Assembly (NCBI GenBank): GCA_034008185.1
Contig: CM067084.1
Span: 38,019,099-38,083,098, forward strand
Length of the DNA stretch: 64,000 bases
DNA from: Gorsachius magnificus
Lineage: Eukaryota > Chordata > Aves > Pelecaniformes > Ardeidae
Direction: 5' to 3'
How positions within the stretch are numbered: the first letter of the stretch is position 1; each line of letters begins with the position of its first letter. A program made the translations under genes and the position numbers. The notes under the pieces are model-generated. The model did not search any database. It saw nothing but the letters and a program-made list of their open reading frames with translations, and was not told the DNA's origin. Positions 35,158-48,055 of this stretch are shown piece after piece.

Positions 35158-38100
35158 ATAATCCAAAGCCCAGTGAAATCAGTAGAAAGCTATCTATTGA
35201 ATACCCTAACTCAGTACCAGACAAAGTGTGACCTGCAGTCATTTTTTTTTGAGATTGTGAATATGTTGTATAATCAGAAATTAAGTTACTGAACTGGCAC
35301 AAAAAGTGATTCCTAAGGTTGAATCATCTATTGTGTCAATCATAGAAAGCTTCGCTGTTACATGATTAAGAAATCTTGTATTTCATATAAATAATGTAAT
35401 CCAAAGACAAGGTGTCACTGATGTTCAGGGAATGAGGGTCAACAATTGCTGTCAGTATCTGACTGTACAGGAAGTTTTACCTTGTCTTTGCCCACCTGCT
35501 AGCTTATTCTTGCTGAGCGTGAATGCCTTTTGGGGGAGATACGTGTATGTCTTCTCCAGGCTGAGACTATGGATGTTGATTTCTTGACTTTTATTTACTA
35601 CCTTCTGGTTCTTGTTTGTTTCTTCAAAAATTTAGTTTCACAGTGACACGTTTTGTGCTTTCTTTACTAAGCATGTTAAACTGTAGCCTCTATTAAAACC
35701 TGAAGTTATTGTACAGCCTGTTCCTTTTAGCTGTCTTGAGATGAGTTGGGACTAGCCTTGTACTTCTACTGCTTCCCTTTGTATAGGTTTAGTTGCAGTC
35801 TTTTTTTTCTATTAGACTCAGTTGTGTTGGTGGTTTTGTTTCAGTATCTTCTGTTTGGAAAGAAAATTAATGAAGCCTTACAGGAACATTTGTATCCATA
35901 CAGATTCTATCAAGTACTTTGATCATATAAATATTTTATCTTATTAGATAATGTTTAATGTTGTTGCAGTGTTACTATCTGGTTTTGTTGACTAGAAAAC
36001 TTTTTTGGTATTATTAAGAGTAAAATATTAAAACATTGATCTTTTTTCCTCTATTTTCTTCTGTGTCTAGTCATTGCAGATATAATTTAATTTTCCAAAA
36101 TTAAACATACATTGCTATTTGTGGATCTTACTTTGGCCTTTTAAATTTATTTTTTCTCCTATTATTTTTATTAGTTACTATCTTAATATTTATATTTTTC
36201 CTATTTTTAACACAGTTACTAGTTATGTAAACTCTTTATCCATACATGAAGTGCAGAGAAAACCAAATTATTTTGAAGTATCTATATGCTTTAGGTACAC
36301 TGTGTGATGTGCAGAACTGTCTCTTTATTTGGTTTTTAAGTGTATGTCTACATTGTAGTCAGTGCAAGGTTATATTGCACGTGCAACTGGTTTTAAATGG
36401 GTTAACTTTGAGGGCTGAGAGGTGTGGAGTCCCAGCAGTATAGAACTCTCTATGAACTGCAGCAGAACTGCGTTGATGCCCAGCTGTTGCTGCTCTGTGG
36501 CTACTGTGGCTATGTTATTAGCAGTGCCCAAGATGGCTTGTTCAAAGCTTACATGCTCCATGTACTTAAGCTGAAGCCACAGCACTCTGAACTTGCTGAT
36601 AATTTAATGCACAAATGCTAAACCTATTTTGGAAATCTGACTTTGCTTTCAATATTGCAACAGATAGTGACACCTGACTTTAGATATTGGATTCCTAATA
36701 TGAGTTTCTGTTCCCCTGAGACCTGAAGGCATTTGGATTTAGCGTCCAGGTCCAGTATAAAACAGAGAAAAGATCCAAGATATCAAACCCTTTCCTTTTC
36801 AAAGGGAGTTAGCTCTCAAGCCCTAATTCATCTGTCCCTAAACTTCACAATGTCCTCCTGTGTGGCACATATGATTGTAGCAACAACAGTGTGCAGCCAG
36901 AATTTTAATGAAGGAGTTTTCTTTCTTTTGAACTTTTTGATGAGCACAAATGCATCAAGAATGTGCATATCTGACAGTGCAAAGAGGTAAAGGACAAAGA
37001 TCCAAGCTTGCTCCCTGTCAGAGAGATTTTGAAATATCTTGCCATTTGATGTGCTTCATTCCACTGCAGACGAGGAAAAGCTGTAGATTCATTTCTAGCA
37101 TGAGTGATCTAGCAGCGTGCAGAGAGAAGCAGCTGTACTAAATCCAGGAAAGGTATTAAAACTGAATTTGGGAAAAATGCTAACTGAATTCTTCCTGTGT
37201 ACCTTAATAAATTTGCAGAGTGCCTTTGACTGGAAAGGTCAGTGAGCAAATTACAATAGCTATTTTAGCCTGCCTACAGAACTCCTTACACTTGATTTTG
37301 CACGGTATATAAAGAAACGAGAATTTCTGATAAACATGGATAAGCTTTTCAACTTACTGTCTCCATGTTGCCAAGAGTGGTGGCCTTTTCAGAGGTAGTG
37401 GTGTCTCTGTACTTCCCTTCAGGTAACAGTTGTGTGTGTGTCTAGTCTTTGAAGACAGTAATTTTTAACCCTCCTAGTCTGTAACTGGTGATAACCGAAT
37501 ACCGGCATTTCTTGCTAAGACATCAGTATCTCTTGGCTATTCATTCTGAGAGCTCCCTGAACATACACTGTCTGTCTGAAAACCCAATGTTTAACAGCCT
37601 TTCACGAAAGGTCAATGAAATCAAACATTAGATTGTACACATTTACCACAATTACATACATTTAATTGAGTAACTGTATGAAGGCACATGCTCGTGAGGA
37701 CTGCTGCATGTTAATATATTCATGGACACCTGCTAATCTGATCTTATCTTTACATGAGTTACACTTAGAATTTATGGTGTATATTGCATAGAATACAGTA
37801 GATAAGTTTACATTTGATGAAGAAGCAAGTTTGGTTTTTTTACATGCACCTACTCTATCAGGTGTATCATGGTAAATTCACTATTACTTCCTAGAATATG
37901 GTACAGTGTGCTCTGCTGTTTTATTAATAGGATTGTCTTCTGTTTCTGTTGTATATTGTTTCTGTTCATGTTGCTTGTAGACAGTTATTCAAGACAATGT
38001 AATTTTTTTTTCAATGCTTTACTTCTATGAAGGACAGGTAGTGCACAGTCATTTTGTGGGCCTGGGGAATCCCAGATGTAACCCTACTGGCAGCTGGTGC

Positions 38101-40626
38101 TACTTCATTGTGCCTGTATAGATTTGAGGAATGACAAGTAATCAACACAATGATGCATACGGACTGAAATCTTTCCAGACGAAGGACATAAGCGGTCTCT
38201 GAGTGCTGTAACTAAAAAGAATATGTTTCTGTTGCAGTGAAACCTAATGGCCTGTGGGGTGGTGTTTTTGAAAGCATCCTCGGATAATAAGTTTCATTTG
38301 TATACATTTTAAATATGACCTTGCTGTTTAGGCACTAGGCAGTGTGAATTAGATACTTGTCTGTGGTTTCCATGGGATAAGTAGTATAGTAAAATGTGCT
38401 GATGCCAGAGTATGAACTTTGTTCTGTCATAGTACGTGGTTAGTAGTTTTATTCTCTTTGTGAGTAGAGGCTGGGCCAGTCAGTGAAGTCTAGCTCAATG
38501 TCTACAAACACTGTGACAGAGTTCACAAGAAATGAGAAACACAGAGTATTAGCATGGTATTTCTGTGATCTACAGCCACATTCACATTTGTGATTAAACA
38601 CTGCTCAGCATCAGGTGGCTGTCTTCCAACAGAGTCATCACCTTTCTTGAAGAAGAATTTTCATAGTATTTTCCAGCATGAGCCTGAACAGAGGAATAGT
38701 TTTTCTATTCATGATTCATTTCATGTGAACAGAAATAAAGGATTCTCAGTACAGTCAAGGATGCTTAAACTGATGTTTTCCTCCAAGATGAGACCAGCTT
38801 TAGATTTTTTCATCACTGATTTGGCTATACAGATTGTAAGAGGAAAATCCTGAAGGAACTGGGGACAATTGCCAGCTTGTATACTTGCAACTTCTGACAC
38901 AAATAGGGTCTGCATAAAGGTAAGGAGGGATGCTCCTGAAGTGCACAGATGCAGTGGTCTATACTCTATTTGGTGTATCATTAGGACTATGAATACAGCT
39001 GCAGGCCCAAAAGGAGAGGCTCATTAGTGAAGTTAGGTGAATGTTGTGCTCAGAAGGAAAATGCGTTCCTTCTGCAGCAGATAATTGTATGCCTTGCAGA
39101 CAGGGGAGTACAGGAAAGCTTGTAAGCTTTTGTCACCTTCAGGACTTAGGCTATCACAATGACATATCCTGACCTGTAGGACTTTAGGCAGACTTAAGCT
39201 ACTTTACATTTTTTAATTATGTATTTTTTTTTCTGAGACTAACTCCTTTGTACGTAGTCATTGGTTTCCTTGCTTCTCTCTGAAGCAGATAGTACCAAAA
39301 ATAATTCTTTTTTTTCCCCCCTTACTTTTGATGAGATCATTCAGTCTGTCAGGACCTTCTCTTCAAAAGGACGTGTAGAAATCCAAGGTTTATGCTGTTT
39401 GGTTAAAGTTTATTAAAAAAAAAAAGTGACAAAAATACATTCTTCAGAACTTAAAATAAGGAGCCTGGGGTGGAGAAGTTATCTCCGGGGTGAAGACCTA
39501 CAGAGTAATTTAATTATTTTTAAAAGAAAATCTTGCCTGTCTAAAATCAGGCCACATAATCTCAGCCCAAAACAAGGGTGTATGATTTCCTCTAGGTGAT
39601 CAAACTAGATACAACCATTTCATGAGCTTTTACAGCTCTACTTTTTACTGCATTCAAATCTTTTATTGGTTTATAAACATGACCTATTGATGTTGTAAAG
39701 GATGTATCCTAAAGATTTTGTCCAATCTTTAATCTTAATAGCCATTTCATAACGTGCACTACCAGGTGCTTCATAGTTCCTGTAAGTCAGGGCAGGCAAT
39801 TCAGCATGTTATCTGACACCTACCCACTTTGTACTAATTTTACCTGATTTAATGTTTGTGACAGAAAGAATTCTGGGTTCTACTGTGAAACAGCTCTGCA
39901 TAATGATAGCAGTACCTCACTGCTTCATGGTGGTGTGTTTCAAAATAGCCTAGTTTAGTCAACGTAATATAAAGAAAACAAAAAGAGTCAGTCTCTCTCC
40001 CTTTTGCTCTTCTCCCACAGCTGTAAGCTGCTCAGTCTTCATCTTAAGTAACTGCTTTTCAGTGTTTCCTCAGTGAGCATTCATTTGCAATAACTAGGAT
40101 TCATTACAGGTAACTTCATGCAGAGTTTACATTATTGTACAAGTGAGAGAGAATAGGTTTAAGTATGGCAACATGGATTCATACCTATAATGTAATTAAT
40201 GAGGAAAATAAATCATAATTAAATGGTAAAATTGTAACAAAATTATTTCCCTTGATGGTGTTAAAATTTTGCATATATCCGTAGTTAAAATCCATGTGGT
40301 TGGTCCTGCTGGTTTATTTTTCACCCACGTGCTTTGTCTGATGAGAAATACATTGGCTAGTGAGGGATTCTTTAGTGTCTATTGGCATTTCAGTTTGAAA
40401 TATAACTTATGTTCCTGTAGACACCGGGAATTTGCCCTCAGAGGGATTGGATAATGCCCATTGTACAGAGAAAGCAGATAAAAACTCATCTTGGTGAAAG
40501 CTCCTGTGTAATCTCAGTAGAAGAGGATAGTGTAAAGATGAACTTAAGAAACCATAGAAACAGTCTTTGAAAGGCAGTCTGCTTTCACATTGAACCATGG
40601 TTCAATTGAAGCATATGTAGACTACT
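35158..40626. other. unique non-coding sequence
   Basis: No gene recognised. A plus-strand open frame near 36424-36621 is unlike its AT-rich surroundings in composition but matches no family I know, and has no clear splice sites. Confidence 0.45.
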
Positions 40627-40745
40627 CTTGGATGGAGCTTTGAGTGACCTGATCTAATGAAAGATGTCCCTGCCCACAGCAGCGGGATGCACTAGATGAT
40701 CTTTAGAGGTCCCTTCCAGTCCAAACCATTCTAGGATTCTATAAT
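40627..40745 (+). mobile_element. CR1 LINE 3' tail fragment
   Basis: Reads TTGGATGGAGCTTTGAGTGA, CCTGATCTAATGAAAGATG, GTCCCTTCCAGTCCAAACC, ending in an altered octamer pair. This is the CR1 3' end, more diverged than the copies at 35.1 and 61.8 kb. Confidence 0.9.
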
Positions 40746-43700
40746 TCATGCTTAAATATTTAGCATTCATTCTGATCACCAAGTTTCACATTATTAGCTA
40801 CTTAGATACTTGACTTGGGTGGAGAGGAACTAGCCACAGAACATACAAGTTGTATTCCAGTCAGTTGTTGCAACATCGAGCGTCCCAGCAAGTAATGTCA
40901 GGGCTTAGGCACGGCCATTGGGCAAGCTCCTTAACCCTGGCAACATTGTGATTCAGCGGAAACTTTTGTACAAGACTACATGTGCAGGACAGTATTTCTG
41001 GCTATTGTTATGGGCATAAATTTGCTTGTTTACATTATTCAGTCAGACTTTGGTTATTAATACATTTATTGTTCCTATTGAATACTATTTACCTCTTATT
41101 TGTGTTTTATTGGGCTTTGTTATTGTAATGGGTATTACACAAAACACAATGTGATACTCCTGTACTAATGCTATTATGACAGTAGTGTGGTATACAAGAT
41201 CTTGAAGTTCAATACTTTGTGTTACTATCAATCTCTGAAATGTTGTCTTGAGAAACTGGAATGACAGTTCTTATTATTGAAAATGTTTCACACTTTTCAT
41301 GCAGGCCTTTTCTTTGGACTTTGTCAGTGTTCGGTGTAATTTTGTCACATTTATGTAAGAATAATTACATTGAAATCTCTTGTTACAGAGTGTCTCTGAT
41401 ACACTAGAGTAATTTCTGACAAATAAAATGTTTTCCTATAAGACAGTGCCTTACAGTTCCTCCTCATATGCAATTTTTGTCAGATTAAGCCATGAAGATT
41501 TCAGTAGCACACTGACACACACACGTGTGCTTGACTTGTGTGTATTCATAAGGGCTGCAGTAGACTTATACACTGACAAGGCTTTTAAAGCTGTTTGGTT
41601 GCAGTGTAGATGTCTGTATTTTTGTCTGTATTTTGGCTCTGCATTACCCCAAGGTGACCCTTAGTTAATGCTGTAGGATTTTATTTCAGTGGTATTTTTT
41701 CTTAGCAGATTAATTGTCCATCCTGCTCACATGCCTTTGTTTGGACTCTTTGCTTACTCTGACCTTTATTTTAACAATCATGATAAACTCTTGTATAGTG
41801 AAAAATTTCATTTATCCTTCACTAGCAGTGATTGATGTCAGTCACCACTGAACCTGCTTTTCCTCCCACTGAAATAACCTGCAGAGTTTCCTTTAAATAC
41901 TGATGTTAGAGGAAGGAATCTTTTCAAGTCAAAAAACTGTCTTGAATTTATGGCTACACATCGGTTAAATAAGCATATGCCTAGGTCTGCCTTTCATTTG
42001 CAAAGTGGATGATTGTCTCCATGTACTCATAAATCGTGAGTTGAAGTGTCAAAAAATTATTGGGTTATTTTGTTTTTAAATGGAGAATCTTTGTGTGTTC
42101 TTGTTTTTAATCTTTTGAGGCTGTTGAGTGTGTGTCTTTCTGCAGCTGTGAGGGACAGAGACTTCTTTGAAAGTTAAAATTCTTAATGTGAAGCTTTGAG
42201 AAGAGCAACAAATACCATTGGACTTTGTGATACCTTAATAAGTGTTGTCAGCACTAGCAGTAATAGTGATAGGCAAAGTGAGAAAAGGCTGGTCGCATGG
42301 GGCAGTGGCTCGTATCCTTTTGAGAATAGCATACACCTGAAGTTGGAAGGGCTACACTATGCTATGGAATTATGCAAATAATTTCTGTGGTGTTTGGTTT
42401 TAAAATTGCCCTTCCATTACAGCTTTGAAATTTGTCGTAGAAAGACTTGTGGTAGATTTTGTGGACTTGCAGTGGTCACATTCTTTTTCTCCTTTTTCCC
42501 CTTCTCCCCTTCCAACTCAGAGTAGACTTCTTGCAAATTCAGTTCCCATCCTGTCAGCAGTGACAGCTGCTTTGTGCTCTGCCTACTCTGCATGTCTTTG
42601 AGAAGTTCTGCTTCAGAAATCGTCTCTTCCATTCCGAGTCATGGAAGTGCTCCTACTGTGGAGCTGGTGTAGTGTATGTGTCATTTTATTTTTATCTTCA
42701 TTGAAATGTAGCCAGGACTAGGCATGAATCCACTAAAATGTCTTGGAAATGGAATTGTCTTTCTGTGACTGGTTTAATGCGCCTTTCTGATTGAGAATTG
42801 GAGGTGTCCATCTTGCTTTATGAGCGTTTTAAACATCCAATTCATTATTGCTGATGCTGTGAATTTCATTTGTACATCTCTTTCAACATATGGACTGATA
42901 AACTGCATCCTGCTTAACAGTAGGATAGAGATTTCTTTTTTACAGCGTGGTTGAATATTCTTCAGGACTTCTTAACTTATTGAACAGCATATACTGGCTA
43001 GGCTAGAAAAGGATCTGATGATCTTCTCTAACCATTCAAGTATTGCAGGTAAGTTCTGTCTACCAAAAACACCCCACCCCCCAACATCCCAAACATTGCA
43101 CTATGTGCTTAGTTTCACCTTCAAATGTCAGTTTGACAGCAAATGCTGCCTGATTCTTAAGTATGAAGCAATTCTACTAAATGAAATAGGCTTAATTTGT
43201 AAACTTCATTGAAATAAAACTAATCCAGAACTAATGTCCTTTCTGAAATCCAATAAAATTGTTTCACTGGTAGTACATGGCTGTTAATTTCAGTGAAATT
43301 ATGTTCTACTATAGGACAAATGGGATGCATTTGTCACAGAAGAATGGTTGCTTGTCAGCTACCCTTCTGTGACTGACTGACTGGGTTGATCTGCAATCAC
43401 GTGGCAATAGTACCCCACAAATGTGAATTTATTTTTCTTTCAATGTATCTTTGAGGTAGGAGCTTCTGCCTAAAATAAAGCACCAGCATTCTCATTGAGC
43501 AGCTTTCAGACAGGATTTGAATGATACAGAGAAAAAGGAGCTACAAATATAACAATACATGCTTTAAATGAGACCCAAGGCAAGTGATAAAACTTGATGT
43601 TTTAAACAGCAGAGTCTGGTTTAGGGAGAATAATGTCTCTTAAAGGAAAAAAAATCCCCAAGGAAGTGAGGGGAGACTAATTCTGAAACCTGTCTCTGAA

Positions 43701-46700
43701 TTAGTGAGATTGCTAAGTAGCAAAAGACAGTGACACATTTCTGATGAAAGCATTCTGCCTCTGAAGAAAGGTGTTGTAAGCCATTGCTCATTGCGGGATG
43801 TTTCATTGGGTCACTGTGTGGCTTTCCTAAAGCCTAAGAGATGTGCCCGTGTCTGTTTAGTAAGAGTGATATCATATTAAAATGATTATAAAAGTCAATA
43901 GTAGAAGAGCAAAGCCACAAAGATTATCTCTGTCATTGAGGTTTGCTTAGTTTGTGCATCCCTTGTACTAGCTGCAAAATAAACAAAATTCTTCTTGTGT
44001 TGGGGATTTTCCTACACATAGGACATCACATGTTTCCAAGGGTGTAAAGAGCCTGTTCTGCTTGGATACTGTTGCAAGGTCTAAAATAAACCTTAAGTTT
44101 CTTATACAGTGGATATGAAATAGTGCTATGAATTTTTACCCTTGTTGAGCTCTACAGTGTGCTCTACAGTTGAGCTCTACAGTCTGCGCATCTTGTTCCA
44201 GGTCTGTGATTAATCTCTGGGAAACCTAAGCCAGCAGTATTCTATTTCGAATCATCTGCCAGTCCCTCATGAGGTATGTGTTGAGCAACCCTGGAGTCAC
44301 TTCATGGAAGCTGGGCCTTTGAAATGCCATGGGGAGTGTTAAGGGCCGTCCCCATGCAAAGGAAATGTGCTTCAGTAAGATGCTCTTTCAGCTGCCGTGT
44401 GCTTTCTTGTGCCTTCCAGGGTTGCTCTATGAGCTCTCAGAGTAGGCACCCATGCCATGTTGAGCAGAAATTAATAGTTACTGTGGTTACTTTTGAAGTG
44501 AAACTGATAATTTAAAACCAGAACAACCCAACACTCCCACTCCAAACAAACCAACCATAAACAGTTACTGGTTAATAGTCCATGTCTGGCAGGCTTTCAA
44601 AATTCAGGTGTAAATGACTATGCAAAGGCATTTACTCTCAGTGTTGTTAAACTTGAGGCAAATGTTGTGGAAATGCCCTTTGGAGCCAGATCAAGTCGTC
44701 TTGGCTGTAGTTTTTCGGCTTGTTGTGAAGTGGATGAGAAAACTCCTTGACTTAAACGAAACACTGAGCTCTTCTGGTCAGGTTCATTAGACCTGTTTCA
44801 TCAGATTACAGTAATTCAAATGCAGTGGCTGTTTACAGGGATATTTGGCATGTGTAAAGCAACTGACACAAGAGTATACTAAACAGACAGGCTCTTCATT
44901 AACAGATAAAACTTTCAAAGTTTTATAGAGGGCATATACTGGTTCATCATGGAGGTGGGCATAATCCTGACTAACCTTCCTACCAGCAGTTAATTTGGCT
45001 CAGAGTATATAAATTTTCTATCAATTCTTTTATATCTTTGTAAGCCTAGCGTTCTTTTAAGCACTGTTCTTTGATGCTACAGGTTTTATTCTTTGTAAAC
45101 AGGAACTTCTCTACTGACTGTAATATAAATTGCAAGGGCATGTTCCATTCTGAAGAGCAAGTTATGAAAATCTCTGTCAGAAATAATTACAGTTGATCCT
45201 GCTGTCAGGCAGAAATATAGACCGGAAAATTTACTGGTGTCTCCTTTAGCAGTATTTTCTATAGCTCTGTTACTAGGAATATCAGGATTTAACTCAAAAT
45301 TGTGAGAAAAGCATAAAATCATGTGTAAGGAAAAAGGGAAAGGAAAGGGGAAAAAAGGAAGGGAAAGAAATCTGTTCTTGGCTTTGCATAGTGGCTTGTG
45401 ACATGGGGTTACTCTTCCATGACTGCGTAGAAAGCAGGGTATGCTCATGGATACTATTTTTGAAGACATGGAGGCTCTTGAATGTACAAATGCTTCCCTG
45501 TTTTTCACTGGCACCTAAAGATGGTCTTAAAGACCTCAAAGAGCTGTTTGTTCCTTTTAAAGTTTACACCTTAAATCAGATGTGGTATACAGTACAACCC
45601 TTTGTAGATGACTAAAGGCATATGGAAGTGAATATACTGTATGGTGATCTGAAGTGCATACTTTGACAAGCTGTCTGTAAGAGTGACTTTTAAGCAGCCT
45701 GTAGAGTAAGTTAATGGGAGAAGGTGCAAAGCTGTTAGTTGCCATTGCCCTGTCCTCTAGATTATAGGACTTGCTAGAATTGTTCAGAATAGCAAGACAA
45801 AAGACAAAGATGAAATGTATAGTTGGCAGGACCAAAAAAGGCAGGTTGGTAAACAGCTATTGTAACTTCATGAGTCTGGTAAAAATTGAAGTGTTGATAT
45901 TATTCTTAAAGAGCAGACAAAAATACGTTTTTCTAATGTACCCTTTCCTCATCAATATGCAGTTGATAAGCTTTTTATTGATTGCCTCTGTTAAATTTCT
46001 GCTCTTGAGTATTTCAACACTGATGGTTTGGGGGTTTTAACTTACCTTTCCTCAGAATGTTTCCTTATTTCTCCAAACACAGAATTTTCCCTTTCCTATA
46101 AGCCTTCAATACTGGGCAAAAAGAAGATCCAGGATGTGGACTCATTCTTGTGTAATGGCACATTTAAGAAATAATGTATTGCCTGTTTATTTTTCTTTCG
46201 GACTGTTCTCTATACTCAAAGATCCACAGCTACAGAAATGTTCTCTACCTGGAGTTGAACAGGATATTGCAGTCACTGACTATTGCAATGTACTGTAGTG
46301 ACCTCCAGGCTTTTTTAATCCAACAGAGTATACCAGCAGGTGAAAGTACTGACCTTAGAAAGGCTGCAGAGGGTTTGAAAGAGAACAGCTAGTTTAATGA
46401 GAGAAAATGGACCATTCTATGTCCCTTGCTCATGTTATCTGTGTTGTTTTGAATTGGAGCATGTTAAAATGGAACAAATGGTCTCAAAATGAGCAAACTG
46501 TCCCAACTCAGACCCAGGCTTCCTTAACCCTGTATGTCTTTAACTCCTTCGACAGCTGTTTTCCACTGGGACAGAGGTGAAGCTTTGCCAGGCTGCTTTT
46601 TTTGAGCAGTGGTCCCCATATTTGCAGTTCTCCCTGGGAAGACCTCAGAACAATTACAAGTATGTCACTTCGCTGTCAGACTGTCCTATCCATGATAAGG

Positions 46701-46704
46701 CATC
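40746..46704. other. unique non-coding sequence
   Basis: No gene or large repeat. A small tandem block with three copies of CTCTACAGT lies at about 44147-44184 and a purine-rich patch at 45328-45370. Confidence 0.5.
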
Positions 46705-46745
46705 TGGGGCCACCTAATTACTGGGGCCAACTAATTACTAATTAG
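46705..46745. repeat. 17-bp tandem repeat with TAATTA sites
   Basis: Two adjacent 17-bp units (46705-46721, 46722-46738), TGGGGCCACCTAATTAC and TGGGGCCAACTAATTAC, are followed by CTAATTAG (46738-46745). The result is three homeodomain-type TAATTA cores within about 31 bp. Confidence 0.75.
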
Positions 46746-47346
46746 TTTAATAAAAGGAAAATCCCTGCAAAAGAAGTGAACTACTATAGAGATGTTACAT
46801 GTTTGTGAAATGTTAATATTGCACTATGATGTGCATACTGTAAAAATACAGACAAAGTAATAGGAAGAGAATCAGTACAGGAAAAGAAATACTTTCCAAA
46901 GGTGTTCAGTAGTTTGTTGTAGTCTGCGCCCTGTGAGGAAGAACTGACTGTGACGAAAGACTGCATTTATGAAAAATGCCTGTGAGTGTTATGACAGAGA
47001 TGGTTTTGATTTGACCAGTCAATGAACCATTGAAAAAAACCATTGAATGAATATGACATTTTGCATGATAGCTCTAAGCCTGGATGGCATGTGGGTGAGG
47101 TAGGCTGTATTCTGTAGACCTGATGACCTGACCTATTTAGGTGCCTATCTTACTGTGAAGTTTCACCTGTAATTCTAATTCTAGTATTACTTGCCTTCCA
47201 TGAGCATGACTGCAACTGTGGATACTATGCAAAGCCTTACGCAAATGTGGTCTAGAGGACGTTGCATATGCTGATATTTCCTTTAAGTCTGTATTTAAAT
47301 TTGTGTGAAATTAAGATCTTAATATGCTTGTAACATTCTTCTCTGT
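46746..47346. other. unique sequence left of the provirus
   Basis: Pre-integration flank. Nothing recognised. Confidence 0.5.
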
Positions 47347-47351
47347 GTAGC
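47347..47351. repeat. target site duplication GTAGC, left
   Basis: GTAGC directly precedes the LTR TG and is repeated at 54052-54056 right after the closing CA. This fixes the integration boundaries. Confidence 0.95.
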
Positions 47352-47937
47352 TGTCCTGGTTTCGGCTGGGATAGAGTTCATTTTCTTCACAGAAGCTAGC
47401 ATAGTGCTGTGCTTTGGATTTAGCACTAGAAGAATGTTGATAAGACGCTGATGTTTTTAGTTGTTGCCAAGTAGTGCTCAGACTGCTCAAGGACTTTTTG
47501 AGCTTCTCCTGCTCGGCCAGGTGCATAACAAGCTGGGAGTACAGCACAGCTAGGACCGAAACTGTCCAAAGAGCTATTCCATACCATATAACGTCATGCT
47601 CGGGGGGGGGTTGGTCGATCGGTCGGTCGCGGGCAGAGTGGTCGCAGCTCGGGCTGTGTGATCGCGGCTCGGGGGGAGTGATCGCAGCTCGGGACGGGCT
47701 GGGCATCGGTCAGTGGGTGGTGAGCAATTGCATTGTGCATCATTCGTTTTGTATATTCTGTTATCATTCTCATTATTACTATTATTATTATTTTCTCTTA
47801 TTAAACTGTCTTTATCTCAGCCCTTGGCTCTAACCTTTTTCCCCTTCCCGATTCTCTCCCCCATCCCACTGAGGGAGGGGGGGGAGTGAGCGAGCGGCTG
47901 CATGGTGCTTAGTTGCCAGCCGGGTTAAACCACGACA
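47352..47937 (+). repeat. 5' LTR
   Basis: 586 bp, TGTCCTGG...ACGACA. TATA-like TATAAC (47587-47592) overlaps an ACGTCA half-CRE (47591-47596). About 45 bp downstream are three GTGRTCGCRGCTCGGG units at 47638, 47658 and 47678, exactly 20 bp apart. ATTAAA (47800-47805) is the likely polyadenylation signal. R would then run from near 47615 to near 47825 and contain the 20-bp units. Confidence 0.95.
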
Positions 47938-47946
47938 GTCCTATTT

Positions 47947-47964
47947 TGGCGCCCAACGTGGGGC
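47947..47964 (+). promoter_or_regulatory. primer binding site, tRNA-Lys1,2 type
   Basis: TGGCGCCCAACGTGGGGC is the classic 18-nt complement of the tRNA-Lys1,2 3' end, as used by spumaviruses and several betaretroviruses. It starts 9 nt after the LTR end, a longer gap than the usual few bases. Confidence 0.88.
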
Positions 47965-48055
47965 CCGAAGGGTTGAGATAACGAGATATCTGAACATTTT
48001 TAAAACGCATTTGTGATAAGCATTCGTTATATTAGTCTAATAGTCGCTGATCGCA

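Noticed and set aside
36424..36621. Plus-strand 65-codon ORF with higher GC than its surroundings
   Set aside because: No recognised family, no clear acceptor/donor pair, and the opposite strand is open too. Could be an unrecognised old repeat.
47311..47706. ORFs running through the LTRs (also 53411-53887 and 60063-60521)
   Set aside because: The same chance frame recurs because the LTRs are homologous; it crosses U3/R, lacks motifs and extends into unrelated flank.
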